Shown here: positions 1-12,900 of the stretch, in pieces | Numbering within the stretch: the first letter of the stretch is position 1 | How the letters are laid out: each line of letters begins with the position of its first letter | From: Opisthocomus hoazin | Taxonomy: Eukaryota > Chordata > Aves > Opisthocomiformes > Opisthocomidae | Length of the DNA stretch: 64,000 nucleotides | Assembly: GCF_030867145.1 (NCBI RefSeq) | Contig: NC_134440.1 | Span: 5,890,001 to 5,954,000, forward strand | Direction of reading: 5' to 3' | Made by a program: the position numbers and the translations under genes | The notes under the pieces: model-generated | The model's input: only the letters and a program-made list of their open reading frames with translations | Database searches by the model: none | Told to the model about the DNA's origin: nothing

Positions 1-795
1 AAGACCATCTTGAAAAAAGTCCTTAACAGAACATAATTACACATTACTATACATAGGGGTGTCTCAGAATACAGTCTTGACATTCTCTGTCTGGTTAAAA
101 ACTTCATGCACTTTGCGGCTTGCGCTAATTTGCCTAGATCTTGTAGCTACCATTTCTTTAGCCTACCACTGCATATTATTTTCCCAGAAGTAAGAGTTCA
201 TCCACTCTAGCAACACATATCTTATTGTAACTTCAAGAGTATATCTATTTTTATCCTCCCACATCCATTTTCACTCTAAATTCTAATACTTTTCCTTAAT
301 TTTTTTATTATCTAAGCCACAAGCAGCCGACCTCAGATTTGAAGGACAATTACTGACCAGGAAGCGCTAAGTATTAAGCATTCCTGTGGCAAAATGAGTA
401 AGGAATAGACTGGAAGCCTCTCCCTTTTCTTGAGCTCTTCTATACTGATACAGCTCACAACACTAGGAAGGTCACAGATAACGCGAACTGCCTGATGGAC
501 AGCGCGTAACATCCACAGAACATCTCCATTTACAGCGGGGTTTTAGTGCTTTGATATTAGTGGTCACATCTAAATTGAAAAATCAAGTACGACCAATCAA
601 ACAAGCAATGGTTTAGTTCTGCTTCAAGTGCTGCAGTCATATAACCAGGAGTAAAAATTGCCTGGGTCATCCTTTAGAGGAAGGTAGGAAACTGTAGCCT
701 CCTGGGCTGCAGCCAGAAAGGAACCCCAGAGCCAAATGAGATCACGACACAATTTAGCAGAACCTCTTCAGATCTCCAGTCCCTCCGGCACTTAC
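1..795 (-). other. MLLT1: MLLT1 intron 4 (left part missing)
   Basis: AT-rich intronic DNA downstream of the exon 4 donor. I see no exon, RNA gene or recognisable transposon in it. Confidence 0.8.
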
Positions 796-939
796 CCCTC
801 CAGCCTTAATGAGTTTGCGCCTGAATTCCTTGGTGGGGTTGTTGAAAGTCAGTTTCTCACAACGAAGGTGGTTCACAGGTGGATTTCCCTCCAAGTTTAA
901 GAACAGGTCATATGTGAAACAAACCTTTTTAGGCTCCTC
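796..939 (-). CDS. MLLT1: MLLT1 coding exon 4 (end of YEATS domain)
   Basis: This exon is 144 bases in phase 0 and encodes residues 93-140, ending [10 protein letters not shown]. The human ENL sequence differs by a few substitutions here (for example Tyr for Arg near the end). The donor GTAAGT lies at 790-795. The next exon is beyond the window. Confidence 0.95.
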
Positions 940-3900
940 CTAAAAACAAGAAAGACTTTGGGAAAACAGAAGCAAGCACACAAAGGCAGAGGATTCAGTC
1001 ACTCCTGAAAATCTCAAATAAACCTCTGAGAAAGCGTTGCATTCATAAAGTTTTTCACCATGAGATCACAAAGCTAGAAAATAAACTATTTGTGCCTGAA
1101 GTTAACATACCATTCATCACAAACTCAGGCACGGCTTTTCACCGCAAAAGAAATGCACAGACAAGGATACTGACTGACTATTGTCTGTTTAAAGTCGTTC
1201 CAGTCATCCTAGGAAAGCAGATTCACAAGCTTTATCCACTACACTGTTTTCACTGACATTCAGATCCTATCCTTCCTTTGGGAAGCAACTGAACTGGAAG
1301 TATCAATATTAAGAAAAGCATAATCCTTTGTTTAGAAAGGGAACAACTTCCAAACTCACAGGATCTCTGTGGGTACTGAGAAAAGATTAAACGCAATGGT
1401 AAAAGGATGACTCATTTTTGTAAAATCCTTTTCAATATGCATATTGCAGGGGCTGAATGGGAAGAGATCCTAGGCTTTTGAACTTTCCAAGGGCACTTTC
1501 ACTGAAGAAATCCGGAGTTTCTATGCATGGTGGGGATCATCTGCGCCTCACTGGTTTTGTTCCACCTGCTGCAGAAGCACAGCGAACACTCTGCATTTGC
1601 AGCACAGAATGGAAGAAATCGCTTCCTTTTTGTCTCCTGAAATTGCAAATATTGCACAGTACTCATGTATCACAAATAACAGTATGACGTTTCCTGGTAT
1701 TATCTTGTATTCTGCATTTCAAGAGGCAAATTCAAAATGTGGCAGAAGAGACTCTCCCTGCAAACCACACAGAGCCTACAGTACATTGAGTATTTACATG
1801 AATGCATCCCACATGCCTCATTCAATGCGCAACATCAAGCAGCTGCACAGCAGTCTCTTCCACAATTCATATCCAGCAGCTTGATTTCCTGGTGGAGTTG
1901 CATTGTTGTATGGGAACAGACGCCGCAGGCTTTTAGCCCAAGCCATTAGATTTGCTGAAAATAGGCTGAAGCGTCAAACGGCTTCAGACCACACCGATTC
2001 CTGCTGTTTGCTTGGTGGATACTAACATTGCTAAAGAAGCCATTTCTCGTACAAACTAAACCCCTAGTAACAAAAAAGTGTGGTAACCATACCTGGTTTC
2101 CATCAAAGTCAGTACCCTAAACCCACCTGGGAGTCAAGGACTTGGGTCCCAACTCCCCAAACAGGGGAAGGCAGACATCTAAGCAGACACATACAATAGA
2201 ATCGTCTCCCATTAATAAGCAAGCACACACCACCAACACGAGGGTCTTCAGACCCTCTTTTGGAAAAGTCCTGAAGAATCTACGCACACTTGACAGGGTT
2301 CAATGTCAACTAAAACACGTGAATAGGAAGAAAAATACTTGCAAAGTACACTGCCTTGTCATTTTCCTCTTTTCTGCAACCATTCTCATTAACTGAATCA
2401 TTAGTGAGCTCTGCATGTGAGTGCTTACACTGGAGTTCAAACAGCAGCTGTAAAGGGTCCCTCAAAGTCTAATAAACTTAAATGAAGGATGAATAGAAAT
2501 CCAAATGTGGCCTAAGAATGGTTTCTAAAACGCTTTTCCTAGTTTACAACAACGAATAAAATGATCTTGGACATATTAGCAAAAGCAGGCTTTAGTCAAA
2601 AGCTGTTACACTATCACATTATCAGAGCTCTGCTTTGTCATCTATCTGCTTGCAGAGCAGGAGAGGGGCAGCAGATTCTTTTCCCTTTTATCTTAGATAT
2701 CCCATTTTTTTATATAGACTCAAATGCAGAGAACCTCCCAAATATTTATTGTATATCTGTTGAAGAGCTTCCACTTTTTGTAAAATTAAGACAGTTTTTC
2801 AGTGAGATTTTTCTCCAACTCAGAAATCACAACCGCCCTGGGAACCGAGCCCTAGCCAAGTACCCTGATCATTAAAATCTCCTTTGTATCGCCTCAGGCC
2901 ATCAGAAGCCCCCCACCCAACCGAATAGTTAAGATTACAGCACTTCTAAAAGAACGAGTACAAAAGTCTCAAAGCAAAAAGCTACAAATAAACATTCTTT
3001 CCTTTACTGCCTTCACAGACAGCTAATGATTACAGCTCCAGACACTCCAAAGCTTAACCCATCCGGTCCTCTGTTAACGGTTCTTCCCTCCAAACAACCA
3101 TCAAGGGCGGGGGGGGGGGGGGGGGGGGCGGGGGGCGGGGGGGGGGGGGGACACGGCACGGAAAAAAAAGGAGGGCGAACCCCAAGGAAAATCTCTCTCA
3201 ATTGACCTGGACCTACACATCCTCTAACTTTAAACGGAAAGCCACACTGAATCCACAGTGCCACACTTCAAAGCCTTTCTAAATAACACGCTGGGATCTA
3301 CATACCCTGCTGCCTGGAACTGCAACAGAGCGTGGGTACTTTTTCACCCTACAAACTTGGGTCCAGGCAGTCTGCTTTCATACTGCAACACCACTTTACG
3401 TACTCCTGCTACACAGGCAAGCCAAGCCTCACTCTGCGTTGATTCCACCTTCTGATATTCAACCCTTGATGTCAACGAGTAAAACTAAAAATGGGAGACT
3501 TACTTTCTGTGGATATTTTGTTGCTCTCCGAGACCCTAAGCTTTGCTAAGGGGTCTTACTTCCAAGAAAGGCTTTAGAAAGGATAGAACAGATCCATTTC
3601 TAACTGGTATTGTGGTTATTCAGATTAAAATTCAATGGTCCATTTGGACGTGAAATGGCTAACCTTGTATGGGACCTCTGAGCAAGCCACCTTAGAATCT
3701 CATTTTATATCTGCCCCCTAAATCTCATATGTCAGAGAAGTAAACTAGAAACCTGTACCACAAAGCTAGGGCCAAGCACTTCTTTGCAGCTGCTGTAGAT
3801 TTCTGTCCATCCAGTGAATCCCCTACTCCACCTCCAGTCTCCAAAGCTGAGTACATTACACTTTATCTTTACTGTTTTCCAGCTTCCTGTCTGCACTGAC

Positions 3901-6900
3901 TGCAACTGCACCGTTACGAACGCTGTCCTTCGTTTATTTTTCTTCTGAGTTCTGAAGTAATGGGTTAAAGTCCTTTTGGCACTTTTTGTAAAAGAAGGAA
4001 TTATTCAAAGTCTTTTGTTAAAATTTCCTTGTCCTGTTTTTAAGGCAGGGTGTGCCCTTTGCCACTTAACACAAATAAAAAGAATTTCACTGGTAGCGTG
4101 CGCATAAAGCTCATAAATAACTTTTAGAAAGCCATAAAACAAAATTATCTACAAAAATCTAGCACACCAAGGAAGCAGACTCATGGTTATTCAATAACTA
4201 TAACATCTGACGCTACTTCCCTTTTGCCATAGATCCAGCCTGACAGAGTCATTTATCCGTAACCGGTCCATAACGCCTGTATAAATGAAACCCCCTTTCC
4301 AGGCTTGTACAACCTGTTTGACTAGTCTTCCACTCCACTTCCAGACAGGACATTTAAAAGTGAATAGCCCAATATTCATTTTTTGAAGCAAGCAGCCTTA
4401 CGCTACACTCTTGCTAACAAGTCCATGAACATCCTTATCTTTTTTTAAGATTCTACAGGGTTAAGTAAAATAACAGAGAACAGCATTTTTGAACTCTTTC
4501 TCATCTAAAGCTTACCACTTTGTTTAAAAATTAGGAAAACACACTCACTGGTCAAAGGCAAGCATTTAATAACCTGCTAGCTCTTACAAATACATAATAT
4601 GATGCTGGCACAGCTGGTGAAGCTGCTATGTTCGATGCTTCCTTGCCAGACAAGGAAGATGCCTATCAATGTGCTACACTGAAGGGCTACTGAAACACAC
4701 ACAGCCTGGGTGTTTCGGCCAGGAAAACAGTCTGCTCAGATAGAAGAGTGGGTAAACTGATAATAGGTACTAATCTATGACAGAAAAAGCTAGAAAAGAT
4801 TCACCACACATCAGCAGCACAAAAGAAAGTGCTGCAGGTTCGGTAAGTGAGATGATACAGAACATTTGTGAGCAACAAATGCTTCCACTTAAAGCCTAGA
4901 CAAAATGACAAGTGTTACTCCCCCTTTCGCAACTTTCAACAACACTGACTAACAGGATAAAATCTACTCTTCCTCTCCTCAAACCTGTGCAGACTCTGCC
5001 CCAATAATGCAGCAATTGTTAAGTAAAAATCAAATGTCTCACACAAACATACGCTCCTCAGCAACCCTCCTGAGGAGCATTTCCCAAGCCAATACCTTTC
5101 TGACGGCACAGTCCCCACTCAGTTCTAGCTGATCTCCAGTTTCACCTACCCAGCCATATGTGCAATCCACGTACACTGTCTCCACCGAGTTCTTACTCAA
5201 ACACAAATAATTTTTCCCTTCTCCAGCTATGTATCACACCTATAAATATTGCAGAAGGGGTAAAATATGCATGTTTTTATTTTGAACCTAACTAGAAAAA
5301 TGAAAGGGATTTCTCTGCTTTCTTCGCTTATCTCCCTTTTCACTAATAGAAAAAGTCAAAGTTCCGCATATCCATTATGTAAATACTGGAAGCCTTTTAT
5401 CTCTAGCCCTGAAGCTGGGAGGTAGTATCTTTAAAGACACTTTAATACAACATCTTATCCATGTTGCATTAATATCATCTGCCTTACATCGGAATAGCAT
5501 GAAAGTACACTAGACCTTTAGCTTTTGGGGGCGGGAGGGACTGATCTAATTTGATTAGGATGCAAAAAATGTAACAGGGGATGAATACCAATGTCATACC
5601 TGTATCACATCCTCCAGATTACAACTTCTGCCACTGTAAGAGATGCATTTGGAGACAACAATGAGGCCACGAAAAAAGTCTCAAGACTGTTGAAATCGAG
5701 TGGGGGGAGAGGGAAGAGGAAGAGCAGCAGAAAAACAGCAATGCATTTATTGTACCCAGTTTGTATTGATTCAAGCACCAGAAGCCATTAACAGCAGCCC
5801 TCATTACAGGAAGGAACACAAAGGATTTAAAAACAAAAATAGCATACTAACATTTTCAGTCCAACAATCCCAAACGATCCACTACCATTAGCCAACAGTG
5901 CTTTCACAAAGCTTTAGCATCCAACCTGCTGAGACCCTGCCATTTGTTTTTCAGGTTCAGTTACAGAGGAAACGGCTTTTAGCAGGCCACCAATATCAAA
6001 AGAGACTGCGCAGACCACTGCAACTCTCTAGAAAGCTCAGATATACAAACTGTCCAGGTTCACAGTGATAATTCAAAACATATATTCTGTAATTCAACTG
6101 ACAAGACTGAGAAAGCACCTATTTATTTAGGAACTGTTTGTCCTTTTTCTGTGCTGTAATTCACACACCAGCAAGGTGTAACTATTCTCATAGAGGATAA
6201 GAACGGGCTCTTGCACCTCTTTTAATACCTTGCTGACACTTCCCTGACTGACAGGCAGCAAAAGCTTCAGTGGGCCAAGAGCACCGACTCTCCTACTCCA
6301 AACAGACAATAACAGAGAGTACTCCAACACAAAGAGTTAATGGGCAGTTTTATGCAAAGTTGCCTAAAAAAAAAATCCCCGAGGAAGTTCATTAAAACCA
6401 TTCTTAAACCATTCCTAGTAAAGCTGTTCCTTAGCAGTGAACAGGCCCATGTTTCTTCAGCCAAAGCAAAGAGTACACTGGCTCTGACAACCACTGTTTA
6501 CCATCCTAGTAATAAATTCGAACAGAGAAAGGGAACAGCTAAGAAAGGAGGCTTAAACTGTGGAAAAAAAAATTTCAGCCAACCATGGCAAAGATCAACC
6601 TCCACAGATTAGTTCACTCCCTCTTTAAATCCTTTTTCTTCTCACCTTCACAAAGCTAAACATGCATTGATAAACAAATCCCAAAGCATTTGCAACTCTT
6701 GCTTCAACTGAGAGGACACACATCAACAAAAATGTGCTAGAATCTAGGGAGCATATGGCCAGAAAGACCCACACAACTCCTCCTGCCCAGCCACCTACAA
6801 AACAGCGTTTTCTATCCAACCCCAGAATCAATCCACAACATCTACTTGAAAAGAGTTATTCAAGGATGAGTCCCAAATGCTGTAATCAATTCAGGCAAAT

Positions 6901-9900
6901 TCAGAACAATATATGCTCCACATACAACAGCTGATCCCTACCAGTGTCAACAGGTTTACAGAGATCAGAGTGAACATATGGTCTCAAAGTAGTAAAGACT
7001 TATTTATTTGGTGCTTTCACGTCACATCCTTTAACACAGGAGAAAAAAGGCTGTATTCTAAAGGATTTGCCATTCATCCTCCTCTTTCCAAATCATTTTA
7101 CTTTCTACTGTATCCCAGTTTTTGCTTATCTTTTGTCTTCGCACTTCTACCTTTGCAGAAGTATTCACCTCTTACATTTCCTTCAACTCCACTTACTGAA
7201 AATAATCATAGCTCTTAGTATTTCAAGATGGCATTATCAACTAGGCAATTGTGGTCAGAGGAGCCAAATTCTTCACACTGTCAGGCAGCTACTGAGCTTC
7301 TAGCAATTCTGAGTACCATGCTTGACTTATAAATGTGCAGAGAGTATAACATTTGCTGACATACAGATGGAAAAATTACTTTTAAGCAGTAAAAGCAAAT
7401 TTCAAACAACTTCAGTACAGCTCACGTATTTCAAGTTCATGGTTGAACCTGGGAACATGTCTCTGTTCAAATGATGTGTTGGAAGATGGAAGCTATCATA
7501 TTTTCCCTCAACCACCACTTGCCCCAGTTTAGTAATGGGAGGTGCTGTCTGAAACTCCTTAATTAGCCAATTCGTCAATCAGCTTACAAGTGGAAAAGAA
7601 CATCTCCACAAAGCATGAATCTGAAAAACAGGGCAAGGATGAATACTTTGAAGAGTTGTAGTTTTGAAAACATACAGCCCCAGGCCAGAGTGAGCAATTG
7701 CCACAAACGTCCGTCTTCAGAAACCAATACAAAGATGCGCAAATTAAGCAAACTCCTAAATCAGGCACTGTGCTTTGGGAACTTCCTCATCTCGGTATGG
7801 GAGTGTGGAACTCTGCAGAGGCAGGGTGCCGGCTTGTGAAACCCACCTCTCTCCTTTCGAGATGGCACACAGGTAAGGAAGTTAAGCGCTTGCACAAGGC
7901 AGCAACCAGCCTTGCAGGGGGGGGTTGCAAGACCACCAAGACCCCTCCACACACCCACCAACTCATTTTGAGAACTTTGGGGAAGCTATGAGAACAGGTA
8001 CCCGAAGGGTGTAAAAGGAGAACGGGCAAGCCCCCGGCGCGCGCCCACCACCAGCAGAGACTGCAGCTGGATCCAAGGGCGGTGATATCTTTTATTTCTT
8101 CTCTTGCTTTCCTCTCTGGCTTCACAGGCACATAAGGGTAACGTTGTTGTAAGTTTGTCAATCTGCTGTATTTTGTAATAGGTTGTAAGTTTGCCAAGTC
8201 AATATCCATTCTAACCCCACTGCATTAAAAGTAATGTTATGAAGTCACAAAGCTACCATCTTTTGTAACCTCGCTGAATTCCAAGTAAAGCTTTGTTTTT
8301 AGTCAAGCCTCTTGGTCACTGTCGTGGCTCCTGGGTACCACACAGAAAATTGAAAAGCTCACCTCCCCCTCACCCACTGAGTGGGACGGGACAGAAAACA
8401 GGTCTGCAAATAAGCCTGTTCTCCTACTTATTTTTCATGTTTCTGAAAAACAAACCGCCTTCTCCGAAATTAACTGCTACTGCCATTGTTCCCACTAAGA
8501 ACAGAGACCACCTATTTCCCTTATTTATAAAAGCCATCCTATCCCTAATGGTAGAAAGGGCAGCTATGCAGTTACATGTTTATAGAAACAACGAGAAGTG
8601 ATGACCCCAGTGGGTGTGAAATCCAGTTATATTCAGAAAAGCTGCCAGTTCCATATTCTGTGAGGAGCATACAAATATCAGAGAGAGGGAGAAAGAAAGC
8701 ACACGAATGCACACAACAGCCATTGCAAACAACTGCACCTACAAAAAAATACAGGAGATGTACAAATGAGAAAGATCTGAGGACTTGTGAATGACAAAGC
8801 CATATTGGAGACCTGCAGGGAAAAGGCAAGTGTGAAGAAAGACCAGGTGAAGAAAGGGAGGAAAAATAAAAGAAAAGAGTAGGAAAAAAACATAGTTCAC
8901 CCATCAGTGTCATTTGAGATTCCCCTTACAAGAAATCAGCATGGAGAAGTTCGTATTTTTTAGTCAGGAATGTAAATGTAGATTTTGAACCTGAATTAAA
9001 CCAATATACAGTGCAGACGAAGAGTTTCCTGATTTCCATCCAAAACCTCAGAAAAGCCACCAGAAGTCAAACTACTTTTAAGCTTTTGAGTGTTTTGGTT
9101 TTTTTCCGTTCAAGTTGTAGTTTTCAGTGTTTGCCAAAAGAGCTGCTTCTATCAACAACTTTCATCCCCTACCCTCTAACTGCCATTTCTCTTCACATCC
9201 TTTAGGCTTACCCTACCCACCCAAAATAAAGTTGTGGGAAAAAAGCTCCCAGGTTTAAAGACAAGTCTTCTTGTGGTTCAGTCTCATTATTTGGCTTATT
9301 ACTCAGACTCCTAAAGTGGGGTAAGAGCAATGCGGTAGGCCAAAAAAACAAACTAAAACGTTAATTATTCACAAATGACACCGTCAGGAGAGTATACGGT
9401 GCTAGACTGGGGCGAGAAGGAAATGGCAGACAGATATGTTTGCAGCAAGTACAATGGAGAGGATGCTAGGAAGCTGAATAGAATCAGGTTGTTACATGTG
9501 GTCTGCTGTCAACAAGACCTGGGGTAACGGCTTGTGCTTGGACGGTCGAGGGGGTGGGGGTGAGAGTATACATTACAGGGATGTGGCTTAGTGGTCAAAT
9601 TCTAGTTTACCTAGGTTCCCTCTCAGGGATAACAGGCAGAACTTTTTTTTTTAATTTAAGTAGTAATCAAAACCAGAAAGATTCAGTGTTCATGTTTAAC
9701 AAAACAATTCAACTGAAACTGAGTTAACAGGAACTCAAGTGCCCAAATCTCTATTTTCATAACCTCCTTCAGTCATGTAGCATGTGACCTCTGTGGTAAG
9801 ACTCAAAACAAGCAATAAATCCCAAATTTTAACTTGCATATACTTGTTGGCAATGCATCTTAAGATTTAAAAGAGTCAGTGTTTTCTTTTTGGAAGAGCA

Positions 9901-12900
9901 CTGAATCAGAGCAACAATATTTAACACAGCTGTAAATACCTGCCCTATATATGCAAATGTTGGGCCTACATAAATTTTATACCTGTACAGTTAATTTAAT
10001 AAGATTGCAAATTTTAAAAATTATTTTTTAATATATTGCTAGTCAACACAATATTTGCAAGTATTTATAACATCAGTGTTTTATGTTTATTTACTCCCCT
10101 ATTTGCACAAAGTATTTTAAACTGCTTTAATATTTTCTGTGCTAGAGAAGCTTGTTATAGGTGGTACAATCTCCGTTAAGAATCTCTAGGACCATCGCAC
10201 TGTCCTGATATCACCTTTCTATACAATTCCATTTCTGTCAAAAGCTTTCTTTTGAAGTCTGGCAGGAGCTTCCAACTCCCAGTTAAATTCTATTTATTAG
10301 ACTAATAAAAAACACACACATAAAACAGTCACATAATTTAGAGTCTTTCTGTCAGGCAGTTTCAGGCTCTGGCACAGCTCAAAACAATTAGAAGACCAGA
10401 AATCAGATTCTACCTTATTTTTGAAGTACACTTCAATGGGCATAATGAAGCCTGCGTAGCCAGACTCCTCCACTTTGTAAGGGGGCTCCTTGCACACTGC
10501 AAAGAGAACAGACAATTATTAACTTTGAATATAATGCAACAGTCTGAGCCAAAAAGGAGTTGCTAGAAGAGAAATGGGCCTCCAACAACTCAGAACACAT
10601 TTAAAACACTGACCTTTGTGAAGAAACCCGAAGTAAGATGGTGGTCATGGGCTTAGTTAAGAACACGAAAATCTGTTCTTAGCTCCTCCCATGGAAAGGA
10701 AACATAAAACACAATGTCAGAATCTCCATCAGATTCTGCCACCCCTTTTGCAGTGAGATACAATTACATTTCTCTGCTGTTTCACAACCATGCAAACTGC
10801 CAGTTACAGTCGCCCTGTAAAAAAAGGTGAAGGGCCAAAAGGTGGAAATTTGAACAGTATGGAAAGGTAAAATTTACTTTGATGCCATATTTATCAATCA
10901 AACCACTATACCATGCGAGCGGATTTTTTTCCCTTGAAATGCTCTCCTGCAATGCTCCGTCGTCACACTTACGTAACAGCCATACTACAAGCTGCTTCAC
11001 CCAGACCTCGCAACAAACCTGAAGGGCAGGTAAGCACTGCGATTTATTTCACAGACAAGGAAATGGAGAAAGGTTAAACAGCGTGCCGCTAAGGTCACAG
11101 TGCTGCTCCCTGCAGAAACATCGATTACAAACCCTAATCGCTCCTAAGAAATTAATCTATGTGCTTCCTGCTTCAGTTCCTCCTGTATCTTGATGCTACT
11201 GAATCACCTACCGCTGCATTCCAGTATAGCGATAGTCGACTTCAAGGATTCTGGGATCCTTTATTTGGCCATGACACAGCTACACGTAACTGCTGCCAGA
11301 AGAAACATGAGACCGACACAGATATTCTCCCTCTCAGGAACCGGATGCACTTGCATATAATTTATGCATTACAATATATGTAAATAAAGTCAATTAAGTA
11401 ATTAGAGGAATTCAGTGCAAATCTCTTTTACTTTCTCTAAAGAATTCCAAGTAATTAGTATGATTAGGAAACAGTACCTTAAACCTAAAAAGCAACCAAA
11501 TTATTTTCCTTTAAGGTAGACATATTATCCCCAGCTCTAAGCACTTCTACCATCATTAAGGCGCTAGAAAGCAGTACTCAAAATTCAACTGTGAAAAAAG
11601 AGCATATCTAAAAATAATCAAAATCTCCAGACTTGGTTTAACTTCAATTTCATACAAGAACCTTATCATTTAGGGGAAAAAGCCCAAAACCAAAGAACAG
11701 TGCCAATATGGCAGCAGGAATCTTAAGACTATCTGCCAAGCAGCCTTTGTTCCTTTGCCGCTCTATTCTAACAAATTAAAATTACTATACAAGCAATCTG
11801 CTAGCAGCACGAGCCTACCTTCACTGGTAGATTTTGCTCCAAGTCAGAGCAAACCATCTGAAGAAATCCTTCAAACAAATCTAGAAATAGTACGCATCTG
11901 CCGTATCATTTGTGTACAACCCAGACACACTTTGGTCAAAAGCAAGCTGGCATTACGAGCAAGCTTAAGAAAGCATGCATAACCTAGAAATCGAAAAAAC
12001 CTGCCTCTTTCAAGGCAGACGATACGGCAACCAGCTGAGCAAAGACCATGTACTATACCCACACAGTTGTTTGTAATAAAGTAATTACACCAGATGACAA
12101 GAACTGTAGCACAGCAGATTGTAACTTTTATTCTATAAATTAGTTTTCAGCTCAGTATTGCACTTGCTTATCATACATCAGTTTTAGTACATCAATTTGA
12201 AGGAGGTATTATTAGCATACAGACTAGATTCACATCTCTCTGAGCTGAACACCTTTGAGTTACCTTCCACTGTGAGCTCTCACAAATAACCAATATAGTA
12301 GGTAGTCCTAGGACATCCTGCCCGACCAGCAGTCTTCAAAGAAATATTTCAAAGAATGCACATTACGAACTAATTTACAGCAACACTCTTATGCAGCCAG
12401 CATTCCTTCTAACACTACATAACAATAACACCGCAGTTGCAGTTACACAATCTCAAGCAGATCTAAGTCTTTGCTGCTGCCGAAAAGGGCAATTCCTCCT
12501 CCTCCACCTCAACCATGCGTTCCTGCTGCCCCGTGCCAAGAACAAGCTTCATGTTGCTGCACAGTCAGAAAGAGCAATGAACAGATCCAGTAGAAAATAA
12601 CACTATGATTTGTGTACTCTCCCCAGCCTTGCTGACTGCACAGTGCTTGCACACATACAAGCAGCTGGAACACACAGCCACTGGAAGATACCACTACCCC
12701 TTTGGCACCACTGATTTCTGCTGGCTTAAATACTACCTGAACTGGCACGCGAGACTACAAACTGCAAGAGTCCTGACTGCTACTTAATGACCAACGCAGA
12801 AGTGTACATACCCCAGTACATACACAAGCCCAGCATCTGAGCATCTCTCACTAGCCACATGCTTCCAGTTTATGTTGGTGAATATTAACAAACCAAACCC

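Larger units (their letters stand above)
940..10413 (-). other. MLLT1: MLLT1 intron 3 (9.5 kb)
   Basis: This intron is bounded by the exon 3 donor and the exon 4 acceptor TTTTTAG. Its notable contents are a 46-base G-rich run at 3105-3150 and a very AT-rich stretch near 9640-10160. I recognise no other coding exon, and the short open frames in it have no familiar sequence. Confidence 0.85.
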
